Assembly: GCA_963829355.1 (NCBI GenBank)
Contig: CAWHHZ010000008.1
Location: 1-64,000 of the forward strand
Source: CAWHHZ01 sp963829355
GTDB lineage: Bacteria; Acidobacteriota; Thermoanaerobaculia; Gp7-AA8; JAHWKK01
DNA length: 64,000 nucleotides
Direction: 5' to 3'
The notes beneath the pieces were generated by a model. That model made no database searches. It was not told the origin of the DNA and saw only the letters and a list, made by a program, of their open reading frames with translations. A program made the position numbers and the translations under genes. This document shows, in pieces, positions 23,468 to 31,327 of the stretch (the first letter of the stretch is position 1; each line of letters starts with the position of its first letter).

Positions 23468-23975
23468 ACAACCGCCCCGACTCCAGCTTTCTCGTTCGCG
23501 TGCTTCTTCCTCAGCTTGCACAGTCGCAGTGTGCCTTCAGGTCGATCAAAGAGATCTCATCAAACGTAAATCGCATCATCGCGCCCGAACACCGTCGCTC
23601 GGCTCGCACGGAGACTGCTCCAGAAATCACTATAAATGGCCACAGGCAAATCCCATTGGGGTACTACAAGCGAAGATCAAAACACGGCGAGCTCGGGGAC
23701 CAAGGCCTGTGGAATCTATGGAAAACGCCGCCACCGATCCACCACCCGCGTTTCCCACAGCTACCACAGGCCCCGCCGCCGCGACAGAAACCTTGGAGAA
23801 TCAAACACGACGAGGCGACCTATCCGGCCGCAAGGAAGAGCTGCGCTCACGCTTGACAACTGCGCCCAATGGATGACCCCAATTTAATGTCATTTGCAGA
23901 CGATGCCCCGTAAATCGACCACAAATGAGCACAGGCAATTCCCATGCGATACTCCAGGCAAAGGGAGCCGGTGAA
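23468..23975. other. Intergenic region with short repeats
   Basis: No convincing gene. It contains two partial copies of a short motif, CACAGGCAA-TCCCAT (23641 and 23930), and, at 23848-23887, the junction repeat shared with 5418-5460. Base composition becomes less GC-rich towards the immunity gene. Plus-strand open frames here lack protein-like character. Confidence 0.55.
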
Positions 23976-24530
23976 TTATTGCTTCCACTTCTCAGGAATT
24001 ACCAGATCCAATGATGGATCCGCTTTGGCGCCAGCCGCCAACCTGCCACCACCAAGCTGCCAGTCTGTTGCTCCAGGAGATACAACAAACGATTTGATCT
24101 TCCTGAAATCTCTCAAAAAGTATGAACGAAATTGTTTGTAGAACTCCCTTGACTCAGGCGGGTTCTGATCGTGGACAATAGAACCATATACGAGAAGCCG
24201 TTCAGAGAAGATGCTGCAGAAACGCACGGCTACTCCGATAGTGGATTGCATGCCGTAGAAAGCATACTTGACTCCCCCTTTTTTCTGCGAAACGGTGCGA
24301 GGGGTGATCGTACAGCATTCATCTACTATCAGGAACTCTGGAAGCCTAACATGTACACCCTCTGAAGTAGTCGCGAATGATGGAATATTCGCGAAACTTG
24401 AATAGACTGGAGCTTCGGGTGCATCGTACAGTCCTGTCCGGATGTACTTGATCGGCCGAGCCTGTTCAAGTTGGCTTAGGGCGGACTTTTGCTCCTCTGG
24501 TATGGCGTAGAAAAGTATACTTCGTGACAC
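23976..24530 (-). CDS. Probable immunity protein for the RHS toxin
   Basis: 184 aa, beginning two bases after the RHS stop codon, the classical immunity position. It is AT-richer than the RHS gene, as exchangeable tip cassettes often are. The sequence (RSILFYAIPEEQKSALSQLE, GVHVRLPEFLIVDECCTITP) shows no signal peptide or membrane segment, so it is probably cytoplasmic and would bind the toxin tip before export. No family was recognised. Confidence 0.65.
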   Translation of the reverse strand: MSRSILFYAIPEEQKSALSQLEQARPIKYIRTGLYDAPEAPVYSSFANIPSFATTSEGVHVRLPEFLIVDECCTITPRTVSQKKGGVKYAFYGMQSTIGVAVRFCSIFSERLLVYGSIVHDQNPPESREFYKQFRSYFLRDFRKIKSFVVSPGATDWQLGGGRLAAGAKADPSLDLVIPEKWKQ

Positions 24531-24532
24531 TC

Positions 24533-27500
24533 TTACCTCCGCTTAGGTATCAACAATACATGAGGGTTCTCACCCTTCATTCGAAGCAGCATTCGCCCAC
24601 GTGTGACATTTGCAAGTTCGCGGCTATTGGGCGTAATGCCATCCGCTAATGTGTCAACAGTCTGAACGCGCAGCGTGCGGGTGCCCTTTGAAGCAGTCAA
24701 ATCGAATCGCACGGACCCGTTGACTCCTCCTCCAATTCCTGGAATATACTCTTCTTTGAGTTCTGGCCAATGCCCGATATGCGTAATCCTCCAATCTCTG
24801 CTTTCGAGTTCGCGTGCTATTTCATCAAGTTGCGATTGTGTGATCGGACCGCCTAGACATCCTCTATTACTGGGGTTTGTGCACCTATTACTGCGGTTCA
24901 TGCGGAACCATCTTCGCCCGTCGCCACTCGAAGGCTTCAAGCCGTATACAACTCCGTCGACATTCTTGATGCGCTGCCCGATTCTGGAGCCGTACTTTGC
25001 TCGAAGGGCGGCCGAGCGAGCACGATTGGCGGCAATCATCGCCTCGCGAACTCGCGCCGCGTCGTCGACACCGCCCTTTGGACCGCCGATACCGGTGTCG
25101 ATCAAAATTGCTGTCATTGCCGCAGCGGCGGGACTGAAACCGGCGTCCTCGAATCCACCTGTCATTGCTCGGACAAACAGAGTCTCTTGCAAGGTGCTAG
25201 TGGCTAGGCCAAACGATCCTGAAAAGCAAAGGTCTGCACCGTGAAGGGCGAACACTGCCCCAGCGCCTGTCGGTAGCGCTGCGAATCCACCAGCCATTTC
25301 AAGACATCCGAGCACCTGAAGACCACTCGCGACGTATGGGTTCGCCATGACGGCGTAGAACTCGCGCTCGGCTTCTTCTTGGCGGACGCGGTACGCGCGA
25401 CGACTTCCTGCAGTGACCTGCTGCGACTGGAGATATTCGGTGTTCGGCGCCGAGAGCAGCCCCAATGGGTCGTGGCGGTTGATCGGGTCGTGTTGCGCGA
25501 AGGCGTAGAGGTTCGAGCTGTCTCTGGTGCCGAGGGGATCCGGAGTCCAGAAGTAGCCGGTGGCGGGGTCGTAGTCGCGATTCCGGAGATGGACGAGGTT
25601 CGTCAGCGGATCGATGAATGGGGAGGATTTCCAGCCGGTCAGGACGCGGCTGTGGGATTCAGCCGAGCCGGCGACGTAGAGGTCGGTGAGGTTGAACAGT
25701 GCGGTGTCGCTGTCCGCAGGGAGCGTACCGAGGTAGGAGAGTGTCCACGTTCCGACGAGAGGACGGTCGATTCCGACTTCGTCCTCGGGCGGCGCGCGTG
25801 TGGACTTGACGCCCCAGAGCGAAGTCATCCAGGGTTCAACCTCCTGGACAGGGAGGTCGCCCCAGACCGGCGAGCGGAGTGCTTCGGTTACGACGATCGA
25901 GAGATCCGCAGCGCCTCCGCTGCCGAGCAACTCCCACTCGGCGGCGTCGAACGACCACAGGAGCGTGCGCTCGCTCTCGAGCTCGGGGACCACGGATTGC
26001 GGACCGGAGGAGGTGTGCACCTCGAGCAATGCGCCAGCCGCAATCGTCGAGGGATCGATCGGATCGGTCAGCCGCAAACGAATCTGCATCGAGCCGCCAC
26101 TCCCAGGCCGGGCCTCGATCGAATCGACCATCGGGCCGTGCAGATACCGCGGCGCATCACCCCAGCCGTCGGCGTAGAGAACGCGCTCGACGAGATTGCC
26201 GGAGTGATCGGCGATCGCGTGGATCGAGCCGTCGCCGGCTTGGTCGCGGATGGGGTAGAGGCGAGAGGCGAGAGGCGAGAGACGGGTGATGAGTAGCGGG
26301 TCGTCGAACGCCTGCTCACCGTGGAGTGTCTGAAGGAAGAGACCCTGCAATGGGTTCGCGTCGGCCGCCTCCGTCTGGCTTGCACCTGCCGCGAACACTG
26401 CCACGAGCCGGTCGGCGACCGGGTCCCAGGCGAAGGTCGCGTTGGCCGGCAGGCCGTCACGGGCGAGCGATACCCCGTCTGGTTCGAGCTGGAACTGTCC
26501 ATCGACGATGAAGCCCGACCGCCGTCCGATGATGCGGCCCGACGGGTCGCGGTCGTACTCCACCCGTCGTGGCCCGGGAGCGCCATCCTCGGCGAGGATC
26601 TGCTGGAGCGCACTCAGATGGCCGAGCACGTCGTAGGTCGCGCTCCACTGACCGTCGCTGGTCCGCCGTCCACCATCCCAGGTGTAGACCGACTCGAGCG
26701 CTTCCTCGACTTCTTCCAGCGTCTCGGTTCTCGTCTCGATCTGATGCGCCGCGCCGTGTGTGGCGATCCAGCTCGTGCGGTCGATCGCGTACGCCGCGAG
26801 CCCGAGCACCTCGGCCTGCGACGCCTGCAGAACCTGCGGAGCATCACGTGCCGTACGCTCGTCCGCTTCGGAATGCTGCTGCACGATCGGGACGGACGAG
26901 TCGAGCAGCTTTGCTGGAAGGAGCCGGACCTCATTCTCCAGTCTTCCCCGATCGTCGTAGTCGAACGCGAACCCACGGCCTGTCGCCGGAACCTCGAGCC
27001 TCGAGATCCGACGACTCGCATCCCACTGATTCGTCGAGCCGCCGAGAACTGCGCCCGCGCGCTCCGTCACCGCGCTTCGGGGCAGACCACCGAGGTTCTT
27101 CGTGCCTTCGGACCATGCGCTCGGCTTTCCGTCCCAGTAGTCGAAGCTCGTGAAGAGCGACCCACCAGCAACGGGACGATCGATGGAATTGACGCGGCTC
27201 AAAGATCGAGGATCGATCTCCGCGAGTGGGTTGCCGGAGCCATCCGCCAGCCGGATGAGAGTTCCCATCCCGTCACGGTCCTCGATCACTCTCCTGATCG
27301 CGACTCCGGTCCCCGCATCATCCGCCGCGATCGGCGTCTCTCCCGCCGCCGGCATCGTCCAGCTCACCCGCTCGTCGAACGCGTTCCAGACGTGCCGCTG
27401 ACTGTGAACGTCGACGAGCTGCGGATTCGCCGAAAGTGCGTTCCGGTAGCGATACGTTCGCGTGACCCGCGGCCGGCCGAGTTGGTCGAGCTCGTCGTAC

Positions 27501-29260
27501 TCGATTGCCCCGTCATCGCTCGTGACGCGCTTCAGCCGTCCCGCCTCGTCGTACTCGTTCTTCACGACGAGCGGCCCGGTGGGGCTGTCCCTGCGCACCT
27601 CCGTGACCCGGCCTCCACTGTCGTAGGTCAGCCAGAGCCAGAGGTTCGCCCGGTCCTTCGTCGCCAGGACGAGCCCCGTCTTGTCCTCGTAGACGATCTC
27701 CTCCGTCGTCGAGTCCGGATACTCGGTCCTGAACACGCGGCCGAGCCCATCGACGAACCGCTTCGTCGGCTCGCCGGATTCGTCGACATAAAGAATCTCG
27801 TTCCCGAGAGCATCGTACTGATGCTGGATCGTCGCCGCGGCCGACTGGGACACCGGTACTGTCTCGACCAGCGGCAGTCCGCGAGCGTCATACGTGAAGG
27901 TGGACTCGGGAAGACCCGGCGGCGTCGAGCCGGTCACGTTGTCCGCCTCATCGTAAGAGACGTTCGACTTGAATCCACCCTCGTCGTCGATGGCGATCAC
28001 CCGGCCGAGCGGATCGAGATCTCGAGTCGACGACCAACTCACTCCAGCGAGCGGCTCCTCAGTCGTGACCGTTCGCGGAATCTCTCCTGCGAAGTTGCCG
28101 TAGGTCGTGCGCGAGAAGACCTTCTCGAAACTGAAGACGTCAGGGATTCCCGTCTCCATCTTGACGACCCGGCCACCGGAGTCGCGTGTCTCCCGCGTCA
28201 GCCGGACCCCGTCACCGAGAATCGCGGTGCTCAACCCTGCGACCGGCCCGGTGCGCACGTCGCGTGTGCCGCCGACGTCGTTCCATCCGTACCTGGTCTG
28301 CCGTGCGGCACCGCCGGCTTGGATCTCCTCGTTCACGGCGCGAAGCCGCCCGCGCTCGGTGTAGATCATGTGCTGCCTCGAGAAGATCTTTGTGCCACCA
28401 CCGGCGGTTGATGCAGCGACCTCGGTGTCGATCGGTTGGTTCCACTCGGACCATGTGGTCTTCTCCCGGGTTCCGTCCGAGCTGATCACCGTCTCGACGC
28501 GACCGAAGTCGTCGCGCGCCGCGACCAAGGCATTGCGAACCGTGTCCGTCGTGTACGCGACATGGCCGAAGTGGTCGTAGCGCATCCGCGAAAGAATCGT
28601 CTGTGATTCTGCGGGCGCTTCCAGCCGCGTCTCGACTGGACGCCACAGCCGGTCATGAACCGTGACTTCGCGAGGTGCGGCGCCTTCCTGTCCCACGACG
28701 TGCGGGGCGATCGATACGATCGTCCGCTGGTCGAGATCGTAGGCCGTTCGCGCCGCGGTGGTCGCAGGGGTACCGCCGACGACAGCGCCCGTCATGGTCG
28801 TCGTGTGTCTCCGGCCGAGCGGGTCATAGCTCGATCGATCCTCGACGAACTGCTCTTCCTGCTTTCGGGCCGCGAATGCCGCGCGACCCGAGGCGTCGTA
28901 ACCGAAGCGTGAGTGCCGGAGGACGACACCGTCGAGGTTCTCGATCCGCGACTCGACGAGCCGGCCCTGCCCGTCGAAATGCTCGACCGTGACATTGAGG
29001 AGCTCGTGGTCGGTCGTCCTGATGGTCTCTCCGGTTCCGTTCCACGGCGTGTACTCGATTGCGACTGCCGGCTTGGCCTCCGTTCCCCGGAAGATGCGAA
29101 GGAGTCGCCCCCGTACTGCTGGCGGCGAGAGATCCCCTCCGTACTCGTATCGAGTCACCCGCTGCGCCGTCGCGAACTTCGCTGGCTCCAACCGTCCTCC
29201 TCGAGGACGGGCACGGCGTACTCGAGCTCCGCGATCAGATTTCCTCTCGGGTCGTAGCAC
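24533..29260 (-). CDS. RHS protein segment 7: cage, core and C-terminal toxin
   Basis: A 1575-codon frame with many YD repeats (YDPLGRRHTTTMTG, DYDDRGRLENEV, EYDRDPSGRIIGRRSG). The RHS-associated core is RNRDYDPATGYFWTPDPLGT plus NLYAFAQHDPINRHDPLGLL (about 25440-25580). Downstream, a hydrophobic pre-toxin region (ALPTGAGAVFALHG, SPAAAAMTAILIDTGIGG) precedes a 150-residue tip rich in Arg/Asn. The tip ends RFDLTASKGTRTLRVQTVDT and GENPHVLLIPKRR. No toxin family is recognisable; an RNase or nuclease would suit its basic character. A heptamer repeat at 26260-26280 encodes SPLASRL inside the cage. Confidence 0.78.
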   Translation of the reverse strand: MLRPERKSDRGARVRRARPRGGRLEPAKFATAQRVTRYEYGGDLSPPAVRGRLLRIFRGTEAKPAVAIEYTPWNGTGETIRTTDHELLNVTVEHFDGQGRLVESRIENLDGVVLRHSRFGYDASGRAAFAARKQEEQFVEDRSSYDPLGRRHTTTMTGAVVGGTPATTAARTAYDLDQRTIVSIAPHVVGQEGAAPREVTVHDRLWRPVETRLEAPAESQTILSRMRYDHFGHVAYTTDTVRNALVAARDDFGRVETVISSDGTREKTTWSEWNQPIDTEVAASTAGGGTKIFSRQHMIYTERGRLRAVNEEIQAGGAARQTRYGWNDVGGTRDVRTGPVAGLSTAILGDGVRLTRETRDSGGRVVKMETGIPDVFSFEKVFSRTTYGNFAGEIPRTVTTEEPLAGVSWSSTRDLDPLGRVIAIDDEGGFKSNVSYDEADNVTGSTPPGLPESTFTYDARGLPLVETVPVSQSAAATIQHQYDALGNEILYVDESGEPTKRFVDGLGRVFRTEYPDSTTEEIVYEDKTGLVLATKDRANLWLWLTYDSGGRVTEVRRDSPTGPLVVKNEYDEAGRLKRVTSDDGAIEYDELDQLGRPRVTRTYRYRNALSANPQLVDVHSQRHVWNAFDERVSWTMPAAGETPIAADDAGTGVAIRRVIEDRDGMGTLIRLADGSGNPLAEIDPRSLSRVNSIDRPVAGGSLFTSFDYWDGKPSAWSEGTKNLGGLPRSAVTERAGAVLGGSTNQWDASRRISRLEVPATGRGFAFDYDDRGRLENEVRLLPAKLLDSSVPIVQQHSEADERTARDAPQVLQASQAEVLGLAAYAIDRTSWIATHGAAHQIETRTETLEEVEEALESVYTWDGGRRTSDGQWSATYDVLGHLSALQQILAEDGAPGPRRVEYDRDPSGRIIGRRSGFIVDGQFQLEPDGVSLARDGLPANATFAWDPVADRLVAVFAAGASQTEAADANPLQGLFLQTLHGEQAFDDPLLITRLSPLASRLYPIRDQAGDGSIHAIADHSGNLVERVLYADGWGDAPRYLHGPMVDSIEARPGSGGSMQIRLRLTDPIDPSTIAAGALLEVHTSSGPQSVVPELESERTLLWSFDAAEWELLGSGGAADLSIVVTEALRSPVWGDLPVQEVEPWMTSLWGVKSTRAPPEDEVGIDRPLVGTWTLSYLGTLPADSDTALFNLTDLYVAGSAESHSRVLTGWKSSPFIDPLTNLVHLRNRDYDPATGYFWTPDPLGTRDSSNLYAFAQHDPINRHDPLGLLSAPNTEYLQSQQVTAGSRRAYRVRQEEAEREFYAVMANPYVASGLQVLGCLEMAGGFAALPTGAGAVFALHGADLCFSGSFGLATSTLQETLFVRAMTGGFEDAGFSPAAAAMTAILIDTGIGGPKGGVDDAARVREAMIAANRARSAALRAKYGSRIGQRIKNVDGVVYGLKPSSGDGRRWFRMNRSNRCTNPSNRGCLGGPITQSQLDEIARELESRDWRITHIGHWPELKEEYIPGIGGGVNGSVRFDLTASKGTRTLRVQTVDTLADGITPNSRELANVTRGRMLLRMKGENPHVLLIPKRR
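26260..26280. repeat. GGCGAGA heptamer repeat in coding DNA
   Basis: Three perfect GGCGAGA units plus a degenerate fourth. On the minus strand they encode part of ITRLSPLASRLYP. The paralogous RHS fragment at 11320-11400 has unrelated residues at the same place, so the repeat looks inserted or expanded. Confidence 0.65.
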
Positions 29261-30006
29261 CGAACTTCGGTCAGCTTCTCATCGGTCCGCACGACCGCCC
29301 GCCGGTCCCGATGCGCACTCGACACTTCGCGTGCTTCATCCCCGCGATTGATCGTGACCGGCAGCGTCGCGGCCTGACCGGAGTCAAAGGCCATCTCGGT
29401 GACGATCGTCTTGCCGTCCGAGGCTTCCAGTGTCGACCCCGCGAGACGAGTTCCGAACTTCGCGGGCACTTTTTCCCATTCGTTCTTGACTCGCAGGCCC
29501 GATGGCAACTTGATCGATACCGGCTGCCCATGCTCGTTGAACTCCTCGAAGACCGTCTCGAGTGTTTCGTTCGGGGCAGCCAGGTCGACTCCCGCCGTCG
29601 AGAGCGCATCGACTGCAATTGTCGGAACTGCTTCCTCCTTCATCGAAGCGACTCGCGTGAGGCCATCGGAGCCCGTGGCGAGCGTGTAGGTGCGCACCTG
29701 TCCCAGGACGTCGGTGAACGAAGGCGTCGCGCCGTTCCACGTGAACGTTGCGGTCCGGGGAACAACTGCCGGCAAAGCTTCCGCAGGGCCAGGTCTCGGT
29801 CTCGACGCGGTCGCGGATTGCGAGAGCGTTGGCGTAGGACCACTCGACCCGTGCCGGGCCGCCACTGGCGACCTCGGAGGGGTCGGTGATGGCAACGAGG
29901 TTCGAGGCCATCTCGAGCGTGTGACGGTAGGTCCCTGAGGCGTCCTGGTAGGTGTATCGGATCCTCGGCCGATTCGCGCCCGTGTGCGCGTATTCCGATG
30001 GCACAC
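29155..30006 (-). CDS. RHS protein segment 6
   Basis: The real part is about 29765-29190: TATFTWNGATPSFTDVLGQV, then VFEEFNEHGQPVSIKLPSGL and CYDPRGNLIAELEYAVPVLE, all RHS-type strands. The first 80 codons overlap segment 5 and are noise. Confidence 0.65.
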   Translation of the reverse strand: MCHRNTRTRARIGRGSDTPTRTPQGPTVTRSRWPRTSLPSPTPPRSPVAARHGSSGPTPTLSQSATASRPRPGPAEALPAVVPRTATFTWNGATPSFTDVLGQVRTYTLATGSDGLTRVASMKEEAVPTIAVDALSTAGVDLAAPNETLETVFEEFNEHGQPVSIKLPSGLRVKNEWEKVPAKFGTRLAGSTLEASDGKTIVTEMAFDSGQAATLPVTINRGDEAREVSSAHRDRRAVVRTDEKLTEVRCYDPRGNLIAELEYAVPVLEEDGWSQRSSRRRSG

Positions 30007-31327
30007 CTTCGGCGGTCGTGACCTCCGGCAGCCGGACCTCGACGAGCCGGGCGAGGCCGTCGTAGTCGTACTCGACCTGGCGGCCGCGCCAGTCTGTGAT
30101 TTTCCACAACAGTCCAGTCTTTGCGCCGCTGCCGTCGGGCCAGTAGTCGAGCTGGGTCATCCGGTTCACGGGATCGACGATGCGGACTAGCCGACTTCTG
30201 CGGTCGTAGAGATAGTGGATAACGTTACCGGTCTCGGGCTTAGTCGGATCGTGGAAGAGGTCCGCTTCGGATGCGAGACGGCCGAACACGTCGAATCGAA
30301 CGACACGGCCGAGCTGGTCATATATCTCCCACCCGCGGTCGGTGCGGAAGAGCTGGAGGAAGAGCCCAGCGGGCGAGCCGTATGGCTCCTGCGAGCTCGC
30401 CGGAGCCGTGAAGGTCCAGATGTTCCCGCTGCCGTCGCGGTACTCGACCTCTCCCGTCGGGAGCGCGCGCAGACGGCGGAAGAGCGAGGAGCTCCACCCG
30501 TGCCCGAGAACGCCTCGGCCGATTAGATGGGAGCGCCAGGCGCGGTCGACGACGACATCCCATCCCGCGCGGCCGCCCGCGACGAGATCGACGGTACCGG
30601 TCATGACTTCTCCGGAGTGGAGATAAATGGTTCCCTGGAGCGAGCCCGCCGCAATCGGCGGCGTCTGCGCGGGAGCGTGCGAGTTCTTCGGCAGCACCAG
30701 ATCCGCCTGCGTCACGGGGACTCGGATTCCCGCGATCTGAGGGATCTCCGATTGGCTCGCATCGAGGAGCGAGACGTCGAGGAACCGCCCCGGCGTCCAC
30801 AGTTCGTAGACGCCCTGCGCCTCACCCTTCCCGGCGAGCCTCGCCGGCCTGATGCACGACGTGCATCCCTGACTCTCCGACGTCGCGCCCTGCCAATTCC
30901 ACTGGATACTCGCGCGAGGATCCCCAACGGCAACGATCCAGTCGGAGACGAAGCGGTTGTATGCCGGCTGGTGGCGAAGCTTCGCCTCCATCCCCGGCGG
31001 AATGTCGCGGCGCAGCGTGAGGACCCGCGAGACGACCGGCAGCGTCGGATCAGCATCGGTCACGGGCGTCCCGGGCAGAATCTCGTTCCGAACACGGACC
31101 TGGATGACCTCACCGGTCGATTCAACGAGCCACGGCGGGATCGTCGCCTCGATCCGGAACGCACCTAGCGAAGCGTTGCACGGTGGAGCCTCGGGATAGG
31201 TGCTCCCCGGGTTACACGCGAGGATGCCGGGCGGAGGATCGACTCCGTAACGGAATGATGCCGCCGGTCTCAGCAACAGTGCCCTGACCCGTGTCGACGA
31301 CGAGCCGGATGCGAGGCGTCTCCACAT
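29384..31327 (-). CDS. RHS protein segment 5: start of the cage
   Basis: It contains GRGVLGHGWSSSLFRRLRAL, the usual entry to the RHS cage, then repeats of YD type: YDQLGRVVRFDVFGRLASEA, YLYDRRSRLVRIVDPVNRMT, VEYDYDGLARLVEVRL. Real coding covers about 31225 to 29765; beyond ETWPCG the sequence is out of frame. Confidence 0.7.
   Translation of the reverse strand: MWRRLASGSSSTRVRALLLRPAASFRYGVDPPPGILACNPGSTYPEAPPCNASLGAFRIEATIPPWLVESTGEVIQVRVRNEILPGTPVTDADPTLPVVSRVLTLRRDIPPGMEAKLRHQPAYNRFVSDWIVAVGDPRASIQWNWQGATSESQGCTSCIRPARLAGKGEAQGVYELWTPGRFLDVSLLDASQSEIPQIAGIRVPVTQADLVLPKNSHAPAQTPPIAAGSLQGTIYLHSGEVMTGTVDLVAGGRAGWDVVVDRAWRSHLIGRGVLGHGWSSSLFRRLRALPTGEVEYRDGSGNIWTFTAPASSQEPYGSPAGLFLQLFRTDRGWEIYDQLGRVVRFDVFGRLASEADLFHDPTKPETGNVIHYLYDRRSRLVRIVDPVNRMTQLDYWPDGSGAKTGLLWKITDWRGRQVEYDYDGLARLVEVRLPEVTTAEGVPSEYAHTGANRPRIRYTYQDASGTYRHTLEMASNLVAITDPSEVASGGPARVEWSYANALAIRDRVETETWPCGSFAGSCSPDRNVHVERRDAFVHRRPGTGAHLHARHGLRWPHASRFDEGGSSSDNCSRCALDGGSRPGCPERNTRDGLRGVQRAWAAGIDQVAIGPASQERMGKSAREVRNSSRGVDTGSLGRQDDRHRDGL

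Noticed and set aside
23371..23856. 161-codon plus-strand frame past the IS
   Set aside because: It starts inside the IS right end, has irregular composition and matches no family; treated as non-coding.
26321..28411. 696-codon plus-strand open frame
   Set aside because: It is the antisense of RHS repeats, which have obvious YD-type homology on the minus strand. The predicted protein is Arg-rich and repeats no known fold, an effect of high GC.
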